From Acidovorax sp. (GTDB taxonomy: Bacteria > Pseudomonadota > Gammaproteobacteria > Burkholderiales > Burkholderiaceae_C): a stretch of 64,000 bases of DNA. Of this stretch, positions 46,514 to 55,768 are shown piece by piece. The first letter of the stretch is position 1. Each line of letters begins with the position of its first letter. Both the position numbers and the translations under genes were made by a program. The stretch is taken from NCBI RefSeq assembly GCF_027492855.1, contig NZ_JAPUDY010000051.1:1-64000 (forward strand), written 5' to 3'. The notes under the pieces are model-generated. The model was not told the DNA's origin and searched no databases. It saw only the letters and a program-made list of their open reading frames with translations.

Positions 46514-47275
46514 TCACAAGCGCTTTTGCGTGAACGCCGCGATGCGCTGCGCGGTGTCAGGGTCGGCAAAGCAGGCCATGGCGGCCTCGCTCTCCACGGC
46601 CAGGGCTTTGTCGATCTGCGGCCCCAGGCCCGAGGTCAGCACCCGCTTGAGCCGGGCCGTGGCCCCTGCGGAGCGCGTGGCCACCTCGGCGGCCAGGGCC
46701 ATCGCGGTGGGCAGCATGTCAGCCTGCGACACCACACGGTTCACCAGCCCCAGCGCCTTGAGATCGGCCGCGCTCTGGCGCTCACCCAGCACGATCAACT
46801 CCATGGTGCGCTGGTGCCCCAACGCTTGCGGCAGCAGGTGCGTGACACCGCCGGTCACGAAGTGGCCCAGGGCCATCTCGGGGAAAAAGCACACCAAGCT
46901 GTCTGCGGCCACGACCAGGTCGCAGTTGAGTACCCACTCGAAGCCGCCGCCCACGGCATAGCCGTGCACCGCCCCAATCACCAGCTTGGGGCCGAACATG
47001 ATGGCGCGCGTGACCTGCTGGATTCGCTCGCAGTGCTCGGCAATGGCGGCCGGGCTTTCGGACTGCTCGCCAAACTCCTTGAGATCATCGCCCGCGCAAA
47101 AGGCCCGGCCCGCGCCGGTGAAAACGATGGCGCGCGTAGCGGAATCCTCCTGCGCTTCCTGCAGTGCAGTGCACAGATCCACCAGCAGCGCGCCGCTGAT
47201 GGCGTTGAGCCGCTCGGGGCGCTGCAGGGTGACGACGCTGACGGCACCCTCGACGGTATGGGTGGCAAAACGCAT
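46514..47275 (-). CDS. enoyl-CoA hydratase/isomerase family protein (crotonase fold)
   Basis: A 253-aa crotonase-family enzyme acting on acyl-CoA thioesters. The oxyanion-hole segments are AGRAFCAGDDLKEF (about 62-75) and VHGYAVGGGFEWVLNCDLVV (about 103-122); both catalytic Glu positions are kept (GGGFEW and FFPEMALG). ATG 47275 has AGGAG 7 nt upstream. It follows the CoA-ligase gene by 38 bp, so the two probably act in sequence on one carboxylic acid (compare CaiC/CaiD). Confidence 0.9.
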   Translation of the reverse strand: MRFATHTVEGAVSVVTLQRPERLNAISGALLVDLCTALQEAQEDSATRAIVFTGAGRAFCAGDDLKEFGEQSESPAAIAEHCERIQQVTRAIMFGPKLVIGAVHGYAVGGGFEWVLNCDLVVAADSLVCFFPEMALGHFVTGGVTHLLPQALGHQRTMELIVLGERQSAADLKALGLVNRVVSQADMLPTAMALAAEVATRSAGATARLKRVLTSGLGPQIDKALAVESEAAMACFADPDTAQRIAAFTQKRL

Positions 47276-47313
47276 GGGTGGTCTCCTTTTTCTTTCTTCA
47301 AGCAATCACTTCT

Positions 47314-48885
47314 TCAACCGCCGCTGGCCTCGCGGTCCCAGGTGTCGGCGGTAATGCCTTCGGCCTGCAAGCGAAATTTCTCGACCTTGTCGGTGGGCGT
47401 TCTGGGCAAGGCGGCGGCAAAACGCAGGTAGCGCGGCACCATGAAGCGCGCCATGCAACCAGCGCAGTGTGCGGCCAGCACGGCGGGGGTGAGTGCCGCA
47501 CCGGGGCGCAGCACTACGCAGGCCATGACCTCTTCCTCCGTCATGTCGCTGGGCACACCGAACACGGCGCATTCGAGCACATCGGGGTGGGATTCGATGC
47601 CCATCTCGACCTCGGCGCTGGAGATGTTCTCGCCCCGACGGCGCACGATGTCCTTGCTGCGGCCTACAAAGTACATATAGCCGTCGGCGTCCTGGCGCAG
47701 CACATCGCCGGTATGAAACCACAGGTCCTTGAAGGCTTCCAGCGTGGCCTCGGGCATGCCGTAGTAGCCCTGCATGAGCAGCCCAGGCGCTTGCGGCCGG
47801 ATCAGCAGCTCGCCCGCCTCGCCCACAGGTACATCAAAACCCCAAGGGTCCGCCAAGCGCACGCTGAACGCAACGGCAGGCTTACCGCACGAGCCTGCGC
47901 GTCGGGGAGCGTGAAGCGGCGGGTACATCACGCCCCCCGCCTCGGTGGAGCCATACAGCTCCACCAGCCTGCAGCCAAAGCGCGCTTCGAACGCTGGTGC
48001 GAACGCGGGCAGCGGCACGCCCCAGCCCAGGCGGGCACGGTGGTCGCGGTCACGTGGCGAGGGCGGCTGCTTCCAAAGCATGGTGATCGTGGCGCCCATG
48101 AAGTCGAACACCGTCGCCCGCAGGGCGCGCACCTCGTCCCAGTAGCGCGAAACGCTGAACCGCTCGCCAATCGCGGCCACGCTGCGCAGCAGCAGCGCGG
48201 GGGCAATGGTCATCACCGTGGCATCCAGGTGATAGAGGGGATAGGGGCAGTACAGCACGTCGTCGGCGCGCAGCTCCAGCCCCTCGACGAAGATCTGCGC
48301 ATGGGCCAGCACAAAACGGTGCGAGATCATCGCCGCCTTGGATCGCCCCGTGGTGCCTGAGGTGTAGAGCAGCAGGCACAGCGCATCTACACCCACCTCG
48401 GGCCGGGGCAATGTAGCCTCGCCGGGCGCCACGCTGCGCAGCAGCGCATAGGGCGAGCAACCGGTGGGTAGCGGGCCTTCGCCCAGCACGAACACATGGC
48501 GAACGGTGCCAAGCCCCGTTTGCACCTTCGCCCAGGGCGCGTGCAGCGTGGCGTGAACGATGGCCAGCTCGCTTTCCACCAGGTTGACCGCGTCGGACAA
48601 CACCGTGCCACGAAACGAGGTGTTGACAGGCGCCGCCACCGCGCCCAGCTTGGCCAGCGCAAACCATAGCAGCGCCAGTTCGATGCAATTGGGCAGCATC
48701 AGCGTGACGCGGTGCCCTGGACGCACGCCCTGCGCATGCAGGCCCGCCGCCAGGCAATCGCTTTCGTCGTCGAACTGGCGATACGTCCATTCACCTGCCG
48801 CCATGCGGATGAAGGGGTGGTCGGGCACCTGGGCCGCTGCACGGCGCAACTCGGCACCCAGCGAAAGGCTGAAAGAGTCTGGCAT
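47314..48885 (-). CDS. acyl/aryl-CoA ligase (AMP-binding, CaiC-like)
   Basis: Activates a carboxylic acid to its CoA thioester through an acyl-adenylate. The 523-aa protein has the P-loop LLLYTSGTTGRSKAAMISH (about 170-188), the A5 motif VELYGSTEAGG, the hinge region YMYFVGRSKDIVRRRGENIS and the C-terminal catalytic Lys in PRTPTDKVEKFRL. Its order of motifs and length resemble crotonobetaine/carnitine-CoA ligase. ATG 48885 has an AGGAG site. It is operonic with the enoyl-CoA hydratase gene; substrate unproven. Confidence 0.9.
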   Translation of the reverse strand: MPDSFSLSLGAELRRAAAQVPDHPFIRMAAGEWTYRQFDDESDCLAAGLHAQGVRPGHRVTLMLPNCIELALLWFALAKLGAVAAPVNTSFRGTVLSDAVNLVESELAIVHATLHAPWAKVQTGLGTVRHVFVLGEGPLPTGCSPYALLRSVAPGEATLPRPEVGVDALCLLLYTSGTTGRSKAAMISHRFVLAHAQIFVEGLELRADDVLYCPYPLYHLDATVMTIAPALLLRSVAAIGERFSVSRYWDEVRALRATVFDFMGATITMLWKQPPSPRDRDHRARLGWGVPLPAFAPAFEARFGCRLVELYGSTEAGGVMYPPLHAPRRAGSCGKPAVAFSVRLADPWGFDVPVGEAGELLIRPQAPGLLMQGYYGMPEATLEAFKDLWFHTGDVLRQDADGYMYFVGRSKDIVRRRGENISSAEVEMGIESHPDVLECAVFGVPSDMTEEEVMACVVLRPGAALTPAVLAAHCAGCMARFMVPRYLRFAAALPRTPTDKVEKFRLQAEGITADTWDREASGG

Positions 48886-48980
48886 GGAACTCCTGACATC
48901 AAAGCGACCTGGCAAACGCAGAAGGTAACGGCATGGGCACCCAGCAGCCCTGCCGATGCACCAACCACGCCCCAAGTCGG

Positions 48981-51900
48981 CTACTTAGCTACGTAGTCGT
49001 GCGGGAGCAGCGGGTGCTCGGGTTCCTCCACCGCCACGGCCATATTGGCGCCCGGCACCGCCTTGCGTGCAAACAAGGTGTACATGGTGGGCACCACGAA
49101 GATGGTGAGCAGCGTGCCCAGCGACATGCCACCCACGATGACCCAGCCGATCTGTGTGCGTGTTTCGGCCCCTGCGCCCGAGGCCAGCGCCAGCGGCACG
49201 GCGCCGAGCACCATGGCGCCGGTGGTCATCAGAATAGGGCGCAGGCGCTGGGCCGAGGCCTTGACGAGCGCGTCCACCATCTCCATGCCCTGCTCGCGCA
49301 ACTGGTTGGTGAACTCCACGATCAAAATGCCGTGTTTGGTGATCAGCCCCACCAGGGTGATCAGGCCGATCTGCGAATACACGTTGAGCGAGCCACCGCT
49401 CCACTTGAGGGCCAGCAGCGCACCGATCATCGACAGCGGCACCGACACCATGATCACCAGCGGGTCGATGAAGCTCTCGAACTGCGCGGCCAGCACCAGG
49501 AAAATGAAGACCAGCGCCAGCACGAACACGATGCCTAAAGCGCCTTGCGAGCTTTTGAACTCGCGCGAGGTGCCGTTGAGGTCGGTGGTATAGCCGGGCT
49601 TGAGCACCTTGGAGGCGGTGGCGTCCATGAAGCTCAGCGCCTCGCCCAGCGAGTAGTCGGGCGAGAGGTTGGCCGTGATGGTGGCCGAGCGGCGCTGGCC
49701 GAAGTGGTTCAGCTCGCGCGGGCTCACGCTCTCGCGCACGCTGACCAGGCTGGACAGGGGAATCATGGATTCGTTGCGGCCCCGCACGTAGATGGTGTCG
49801 ATGTGCTCGGGCGTGGTGCGGCCACGGGCCTCGGTCTGCACGATCACGTCGTACTGCTCGGCGTCGCGCTTGTAGCGCGTCACGGTGCGCCCGCCCAGCA
49901 TGGTTTCGATGGCCTTGGCCACCACGTCCACGCTCACGCCCAAATCGGCCGCGCGCTCGCGGTTCACCTCGATGCGCAGCTCGGGCTTGTTCAGACGCAA
50001 ATCCACGTCGGGGCCCACGATGCCTGGGTTTTGTGCGATCTCGGCCATGAAGGCGCTGACAACCGCGTTGAGGTTCTCGTAGCTGTCCGAGGTCTGGATC
50101 ACGTAGGTCAGGGGCCGCGACCGGAACCCCTGCCCAAGCGATGGCGGCGTGATGAGAAAGGCGTTGACGCCCGGCAGGTTGGACACCTTGGGCTGCAGAT
50201 CCCGCGCCAGCTCCAGCGTGGTGCGGTGGCGTTTTTCCCAGTCCACGGTGCGGTAGATCACGCTGCCCTGGGCCACGGTGGGGTTGCCGATGTTGGCGAA
50301 GAGGCGGTCGAACTCGGGGTAGTCGCGGCCGATTTTTTCCAGCTCCAACGCATAGCGGTTGGTGTAGTCCAGCGTTGCGCCATCGGGCGCAGTGACGCTG
50401 GCCAGGATGGTGCCCCGGTCTTCCAGGGGCGACAACTCCTGCCGCATGCTGGGGTACACCACCACCAGCGCGGCACCACACAACACCATGACGCCCAGCA
50501 CGATCCAGCGGGCCTGGAAGATGGCGCCGCGCACGGCACCCTTGGCGCCATTGCTGCCCCAGCGTGCCGTCACCAGCCACCGCAGCAAGCGGCCATACGC
50601 GTCCGACAAGGCCGTGAGCCAGCGCTCCATCGAGCGATCAAACCAGTTGGGCTTCGGATTGTGTTTGAGCAGCAGCGAACACAACATGGGCGACAGAGTG
50701 AGCGCCACGAAGCCCGACACCACCACCGCGCCCGCCAGCGCCAGCGCGAACTCCACAAACAACCGCCCCGTGCGCCCCGGCGTGAAGGCCAGCGGGGCAT
50801 ACACCGCCACCAGCGTGAGCGTCATGGCCACAATGGCAAAACCGATCTCGCGCGCGCCCTTGATGGCGGCGGAAAACGGGTCGAGCCCCTCTTCGATATG
50901 GCGGTAGATGTTCTCCAGCATCACGATGGCGTCGTCCACCACCAGGCCGATGGCCAGCACCAGCGCCAGCAGCGTGAGCGTGTTGATGGAAAACCCCGCC
51001 AGCGACATCAGCGCAAAGCTGCCCACCAGGCTCACCGGGATGGTGATGATGGGGATGATGGAGGCGCGGAAGGTGCGCAAGAAGACAAAGATCACCAGGG
51101 CCACCAGCACCACGGCCTCGGCGATGGTGCTGTACACGCTCTTGATCGAGCGGTCGATGAACAAAGAGTTGTCGTTGGCGATGTCGATGCCTATGTCCGG
51201 CGGCAAATCGGCCTTGAGCGTGGGCAGCATGGCGCGCACGCCTTGCGAGAGCTCCAGCGGGTTGGCCGTGGCCTGGCGGATCACGCCCACCGAAATCGCC
51301 TCGCGCCCGTTCAGCCGCACACGGCTGCGGTCGCTGGCGGCGCCCTCCTCCACACGCGCCACGTCCCGAATCCGCACCGGAAAGCCGTTGACGGTGCGGA
51401 TCACCACTCCGGAGAACTGCGTCGGCGTGGCCAGGTCGGTCTGCGAGGTCACACTGAACTCGCGCTGCTGCGATTCGATGCGGCCTGCGGGCAGCTCCAG
51501 GTTGTTGCGGCGGATGGCGTCTTCCACGTCCTGCGTGGTCAGGCGGTAGGCGGCCATGCGCTCGGGGTCCAGCCACACGCGCATGGCGTATTTGCGCTCG
51601 CCGTAGATGGGCACGTCGGCTACGCCGGTCACGGTCTGCAGGCGCGGCTTGACGATGCGGTTGATGAGGTCGTTGATCTCCAGCGGCGTGCGCGTGTCGC
51701 TGCTGAAGGCGAGCCACATCACGGGTGACGCATCGGCCTCGACCTTGGCGATCACGGGTTCATCCACCGCATCGGGCAAGCGGTTGCGCACGCGCGCGGT
51801 GCGGTCGCGCACCTCGGCGGCGGCGTTGTCGGCGTCTTTCTCCAGCCGGAAACGCACGCTGATCTGGCTTTGCTCGGCACGGCTGATGGAGGTGATCACA

Positions 51901-52133
51901 TCCACCGCATCGATGCCCGCGATCGAGTCTTCGAGCGGCTTGGTGACCTGCGATTCGATCACCTCGGCCGAGGCGCCCGCATAACGCACGCTGACGGTGA
52001 CCACGGGCTCGTCGATCTTGGGGTATTCACGCACCGACAGGCGCGTGAAGCTCACGGCCCCAATCAGCAGCACCAGCAGCGACAGCACGGTGGCAAAGAC
52101 CGGTCGACGGATCGAGATTTCAGCGAGTTGCAT
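48981..52133 (-). CDS. RND efflux transporter, HAE1 family inner-membrane pump
   Basis: Proton-driven multidrug exporter of 1050 aa with the 12-TM AcrB-like fold. It begins ISIRRPVFATVLSLLVLLIG and has two large periplasmic loops. TM4 motif with the proton-relay Asp pair is GLVVDDAIVMLENIYRHIEEG (about 400), and TM10-12 motifs include LVGLITKHGILIVEFTNQLR (about 925). The region EYPKIDEPVVTVSVRYAGAS is shared with MdtB/MexK-like pumps. It follows its adaptor gene by 47 bp; no outer-membrane gene is attached. Confidence 0.94.
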   Translation of the reverse strand: MQLAEISIRRPVFATVLSLLVLLIGAVSFTRLSVREYPKIDEPVVTVSVRYAGASAEVIESQVTKPLEDSIAGIDAVDVITSISRAEQSQISVRFRLEKDADNAAAEVRDRTARVRNRLPDAVDEPVIAKVEADASPVMWLAFSSDTRTPLEINDLINRIVKPRLQTVTGVADVPIYGERKYAMRVWLDPERMAAYRLTTQDVEDAIRRNNLELPAGRIESQQREFSVTSQTDLATPTQFSGVVIRTVNGFPVRIRDVARVEEGAASDRSRVRLNGREAISVGVIRQATANPLELSQGVRAMLPTLKADLPPDIGIDIANDNSLFIDRSIKSVYSTIAEAVVLVALVIFVFLRTFRASIIPIITIPVSLVGSFALMSLAGFSINTLTLLALVLAIGLVVDDAIVMLENIYRHIEEGLDPFSAAIKGAREIGFAIVAMTLTLVAVYAPLAFTPGRTGRLFVEFALALAGAVVVSGFVALTLSPMLCSLLLKHNPKPNWFDRSMERWLTALSDAYGRLLRWLVTARWGSNGAKGAVRGAIFQARWIVLGVMVLCGAALVVVYPSMRQELSPLEDRGTILASVTAPDGATLDYTNRYALELEKIGRDYPEFDRLFANIGNPTVAQGSVIYRTVDWEKRHRTTLELARDLQPKVSNLPGVNAFLITPPSLGQGFRSRPLTYVIQTSDSYENLNAVVSAFMAEIAQNPGIVGPDVDLRLNKPELRIEVNRERAADLGVSVDVVAKAIETMLGGRTVTRYKRDAEQYDVIVQTEARGRTTPEHIDTIYVRGRNESMIPLSSLVSVRESVSPRELNHFGQRRSATITANLSPDYSLGEALSFMDATASKVLKPGYTTDLNGTSREFKSSQGALGIVFVLALVFIFLVLAAQFESFIDPLVIMVSVPLSMIGALLALKWSGGSLNVYSQIGLITLVGLITKHGILIVEFTNQLREQGMEMVDALVKASAQRLRPILMTTGAMVLGAVPLALASGAGAETRTQIGWVIVGGMSLGTLLTIFVVPTMYTLFARKAVPGANMAVAVEEPEHPLLPHDYVAK

Positions 52134-52180
52134 GGTGGTCCATGGGCATCAGAAAGGAACAGCGGGCGGCCATCGGGCCC

Positions 52181-53425
52181 TCAGGCGGGAGACCGCTGGC
52201 AGGGATTGGGGCCGGGCAATGGCGCCACGGCCGCGCTGGCAGGAGCCACGGGTGCCTTTGCAGCAACCGGCGAAGGCGCAGCGCCATCGCCCTGTTTGCC
52301 CAGTTCCACCACCCGCACCTCGGTGCCGTCCTTGCGGATGCGCTGCTGGCCTGCAGCGACCACCCAGTCCCCGGCGTTCAGGCCCTCCACCACCTCCACC
52401 ACGCCAGGTATGCGTGCGCCCAGCTTGACGGGCGTGCGGCGGGTCACCCGCGTGCCAGGTTCCTTGCCGTCCACAATTTTGAGCACGTAGGGGCTGTTGC
52501 CGTCCGGCACGATGGCCTCCTCGGGCACCACGCGCGCATCGCTGCGCTCCGAAAACACGGCCGTCACGCGGGCGAACATGCCAGGGCGCAGCTGCAGGCG
52601 GCGGTTGTCGATGCAGCCACGCACCGCGATGGCCCGGCCGTCGGCATCGATCTGCGGGCTGATGGCCTGCACCACGGCGGCATAACGCACACCCGGCAGC
52701 GCATCAAACGCCACCTGGGCCGTCTGGCCGGGGCGCACCTTGCCTTGCAGGCGCTCGGGCAGGCGAAAGTCCACGTACACGGCGTCCAGGTCTTCAATGT
52801 TGACGATGTCGGCGCCGTCCTTGAGGTAGTCCCCCACGTTCACGCCCCGGATACCGGCGATGCCATCGAACGGGGCCACGATTTTGAGGCGCTGGGCCGT
52901 GGCCTGCGCCAGGGCCAGCTTGGCCTGCGCGACCTCCTGGTTGGCGGCGCTTTCATCCACCGAGCGCTGGCTGATGAAGCCCTGGGCCACCAGCTCCTGG
53001 TTGCGCTTGTGGTTGGCCTCTGCAATCGACAGCTCGGCCCGGCTTTGCTGGATCTGCGCGCGGGGCAACTGGTCATCGAGCTGCACCAGCAGTTGCCCGC
53101 GCCGCACCCGCTGGCCATCCCGAAAATTGAGTTGCGTGATGCGGCCGCCCACCTCGGGGCGCAACATCACGCTCTGGCGCGAGCGCAGGCTGCCTACGGC
53201 CTCGGCCTCGTCGCGCAGCGGCATCTGGCGCACGGCGGCCACTTCCACCGCCACGGGGCGGCCTGCGCCCGTTGCCGCAGTGCCCGCAACCCCCTTGGCA
53301 GCGCCGCCCGCCACGGCTGCGCCATTGCCAGCAGGCTGCGCTGGCCTCTGAAGCCACCAGGCGGCACCGGACGCGGCTGCGATGCCGATGACAGCGATAA
53401 CGATGTATTTGTTCTTGGACGCCAT
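52181..53425 (-). CDS. RND efflux periplasmic adaptor protein
   Basis: Membrane-fusion partner of the adjacent RND pump, 414 aa. An N-terminal anchor (about 7-25, YIVIAVIGIAAASGAAWWL) is followed by an Ala/Gly linker, the lipoyl halves (VMLRPEVGGRITQLNFRDGQRVRRGQ in part; APFDGIAGIRGVNVGDYLKDG), an alpha hairpin (about 120-175) and a beta-barrel domain with RPGMFARVTAVF. ATG 53425 is chosen over an upstream TTG. The C-terminal 35 residues are low-complexity Ala/Pro. Confidence 0.93.
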   Translation of the reverse strand: MASKNKYIVIAVIGIAAASGAAWWLQRPAQPAGNGAAVAGGAAKGVAGTAATGAGRPVAVEVAAVRQMPLRDEAEAVGSLRSRQSVMLRPEVGGRITQLNFRDGQRVRRGQLLVQLDDQLPRAQIQQSRAELSIAEANHKRNQELVAQGFISQRSVDESAANQEVAQAKLALAQATAQRLKIVAPFDGIAGIRGVNVGDYLKDGADIVNIEDLDAVYVDFRLPERLQGKVRPGQTAQVAFDALPGVRYAAVVQAISPQIDADGRAIAVRGCIDNRRLQLRPGMFARVTAVFSERSDARVVPEEAIVPDGNSPYVLKIVDGKEPGTRVTRRTPVKLGARIPGVVEVVEGLNAGDWVVAAGQQRIRKDGTEVRVVELGKQGDGAAPSPVAAKAPVAPASAAVAPLPGPNPCQRSPA

Positions 53426-53557
53426 GGGTCGATGAAAGCAAGTGGGGATGATTTCAATCAAACAATGTATCAGTGCGTGTCTTGCGCTGCAGCCGACTTG
53501 GGCAAGACCCCAGGGGCAATGGCCACGGATTTACGCGGGCTTTACACGCAGTGGGCG

Positions 53558-53580
53558 CAAAAAAGCCCCCGAAGGGGCTG
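53558..53580 (-). terminator. Terminator downstream of rnhA
   Basis: AGCCCC (53564-53569) / GGGGCT (53574-53579) with a 4-nt loop; a run of six A (53559-53564) gives the U run on the minus strand. It lies about 55 nt past the rnhA stop. Confidence 0.78.
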
Positions 53581-53634
53581 ATGGCTGCCTTTGCGCACGC
53601 TTTCGGTGCCTGCGGCCAGGGGGGTGTTCAGTGG

Positions 53635-54084
53635 TCAACCACGCCCCAGGGCTTTGTCCACCCCCCGGTTGGCCAGCGCATCGGCGCGCTCGTTGCCCGG
53701 ATCGCCCGAGTGCCCCTTCACCCAGCGCCATTCGATGCGGTGCCCCCCGGTGCTGACCAAGGCGTCCAGACGCTGCCAGAGCTCGACGTTCTTGACGGGC
53801 TGATTGGATGCGGTGCGCCAGCCCCTGGCCTTCCAGCCATGGATCCATTCGGTGATGCCCTTGCGCACGTATTCGCTGTCCAAGAACAGCGTGACGGCGC
53901 AGGGGCGCTTGAGGGCCGACAGCGCCTCGATCACCGCCAACAACTCCATGCGGTTGTTGGTGGTGCCCAGCTCGCCGCCAAACAGCTCCTTTTCGGTCGG
54001 CCCGGAGCGTAGCAGCACGCCCCACCCGCCAGGGCCCGGATTGCCCTTGCAGGCGCCATCTGTGTATATCTCTACCTGATTCAA
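53635..54084 (-). CDS. rnhA: ribonuclease HI
   Basis: Degrades the RNA strand of RNA-DNA hybrids. The 149-aa protein keeps the catalytic set: D9 ([13 protein letters not shown]), E47 (NNRMEL), D69 (LFLDSEYV), H125 (KGHSG) and D135 (NERADAL), plus the basic handle [11 protein letters not shown]. Translation starts at TTG (54084), preceded by AGGA at a proper distance; no in-frame ATG exists nearby. It follows the methyltransferase gene by 51 bp, the order also seen in E. coli (yafS-rnhA). Confidence 0.95.
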   Translation of the reverse strand: MNQVEIYTDGACKGNPGPGGWGVLLRSGPTEKELFGGELGTTNNRMELLAVIEALSALKRPCAVTLFLDSEYVRKGITEWIHGWKARGWRTASNQPVKNVELWQRLDALVSTGGHRIEWRWVKGHSGDPGNERADALANRGVDKALGRG

Positions 54085-54135
54085 ACTGTGTTCCTGGTGT
54101 GGTGATTCATGGCCGCTCGGGCCGGGTCCGATTGT

Positions 54136-54987
54136 CTACGGTTGTTCGCGCCGGACCGGCATCGACTGGGCCGTCCGGGCACGGCCTCGCGCACGATTGG
54201 CCACCGGCACCGTGGCGGTGGCGCGCTGGCGGTTGTTGCGCCAGGCGGGCTCCAGCAGACGCATGCCATACACCCGTTTGACGGCCACCAAAAAATAAGC
54301 CGCACCCAGGATGGGCCACCACCGCTCTCCCAAGGGGTCCATCCAGCTCAGGCGCTCCAGCCAATGGGCACTGCGCACCGCCGGACGATAACAGCCAAAA
54401 CGGGCGGATTCGACCTCGAAGCTCAAAAGCTGCAGCCAGTCCCGCAGGCGCCGGTACGCAATGAACTCGCCCACATCTGGCAGGTACAAATTCCCCCGCC
54501 CCAGGCGTTGGTACAGGCGCGCGCGCCGCTGGCGCAAGCCCCACAGGCTGGCGGGGTTCAGCCCGCTGATGACCACGCGCCCCTCGGGCACCAGCACCCG
54601 CTCCACCTCGCGCAAGGCGGCGTGGGGATCGATGCTCAGCTCCAGGGTGTGGGGCAGCACGATGAGGTCCAGGCTGGCATCAGAAAACGGCAAGGCCACG
54701 GGCTCGGCCAGCAGGTCGACGGTGCGCCGACGCAAGGGGGCACCTTCATCGTCGCCCGCCTGCGCATAGGCAATGGGGCCCCGCACCGCATCCTGCCCCA
54801 ACGCCAGCCACTGATAGGGCATGCGGTTGGCTCGCAGGCCATCAAGCATCGGGATACCTAGCTGCAGGCTGTGATAGCCGAATATATCGGCCACCGCCTC
54901 GTCGAGGCGCGCCTGCTCCCACTCCAGCAAGTACCGGCCCGGTGGAGAATCGAACCAGTGGTGCAAACCTATAATTTGATGACTCAT
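54136..54987 (-). CDS. class I SAM-dependent methyltransferase (YafS-like)
   Basis: A 283-aa protein with WFDSPPGRYLLEWEQARLDE at the N-terminus, a feature of the YafS-like group next to gloB. The methyltransferase core is partial: VDLLAEPVALPFSDASLDLIVLPHTLE (motifs II-III, split) and LREVERVLVPEGRVVISGLNP (about 130-150). A clear glycine-rich motif I is not visible. ATG 54987 overlaps the gloB start codon on the other strand (shared CATG). A TTG at 55020 would extend it into gloB. Confidence 0.85.
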   Translation of the reverse strand: MSHQIIGLHHWFDSPPGRYLLEWEQARLDEAVADIFGYHSLQLGIPMLDGLRANRMPYQWLALGQDAVRGPIAYAQAGDDEGAPLRRRTVDLLAEPVALPFSDASLDLIVLPHTLELSIDPHAALREVERVLVPEGRVVISGLNPASLWGLRQRRARLYQRLGRGNLYLPDVGEFIAYRRLRDWLQLLSFEVESARFGCYRPAVRSAHWLERLSWMDPLGERWWPILGAAYFLVAVKRVYGMRLLEPAWRNNRQRATATVPVANRARGRARTAQSMPVRREQP

Positions 54988-55768
54988 GAACTTGCTAGCG
55001 CTGCCCGCCTTTACCGACAACTACATCTGGATGCTGCACAACGGCCGTCAAGCCTTGGTGGTGGACCCAGGTGATGCCGCGCCCGTGATGCAGGCCCTGC
55101 ACCAGTGGGGGCTGAGCTTGCAGACCATTCTAGTCACGCACCACCATGCCGACCACGTCGCAGGGGTAGACGCCCTGCGCGATGCCACCGGCGCCCAGGT
55201 CTATGGCCCGGCCCGCGAGCGTATTCCCGAGCCCCTCGTCCGCTTGGCGCAAGGCGATGTGATCGAGGGGGCCGATGCATTGGGCCTGCGCTTCGAAGTC
55301 ATCGACGTGCCGGGCCATACCGCAGGCCACATTGCCTTCTACTGCGCGGCCATGGACGGTGCGCCGCTGCTGTTTTGCGGCGACACGCTTTTTTCGGGCG
55401 GCTGCGGCCGGTTGTTTGAAGGCACGCCCGCACAAATGCTCGATTCGCTGGACCGGCTGGCCGCCTTGCCCGGCGACACGCGCGTGTGCTGCACCCATGA
55501 GTACACGCTGTCCAACCTCAAATTTGCGCGTGCCGTGGAACCTGGCAACGCCGACCTGCTCCACTACAGCAGCCATTGCGAGGCCTTGCGGGCGCAGAAC
55601 CTGCCCACGCTGCCTTCCCGCATGGACCTGGAGCGAGACATCAACCCTTTTCTGCGCGTCAGGCAAGCCGCGGTGGCCCAGGCCGCCCGGAGCCACGACG
55701 CGCAAATGCCCGAAGACGATGCCGTAGCGGTGCTGGCCGCGTTGCGTCAATGGAAGAACGAATTTTGA
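54986..55768 (+). CDS. gloB: hydroxyacylglutathione hydrolase (glyoxalase II)
   Basis: Hydrolyses S-lactoylglutathione to lactate in methylglyoxal detoxification. The 260-aa metallo-beta-lactamase-fold protein has the binuclear metal motif T51-H-H-H-A-D-H57, the later ligands in DVPGHTAGHIAFYC and FCGDTLFSGGCGRLFEGTP, the His in CCTHEYTLSNLKFA, and the C-terminal glutathione-binding tail with NPFLRV. The start MNLLALPAFTDNYIW is typical. It diverges from the methyltransferase gene with overlapping start codons and couples to mltD (TGATG). Confidence 0.95.
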   Translation: MNLLALPAFTDNYIWMLHNGRQALVVDPGDAAPVMQALHQWGLSLQTILVTHHHADHVAGVDALRDATGAQVYGPARERIPEPLVRLAQGDVIEGADALGLRFEVIDVPGHTAGHIAFYCAAMDGAPLLFCGDTLFSGGCGRLFEGTPAQMLDSLDRLAALPGDTRVCCTHEYTLSNLKFARAVEPGNADLLHYSSHCEALRAQNLPTLPSRMDLERDINPFLRVRQAAVAQAARSHDAQMPEDDAVAVLAALRQWKNEF

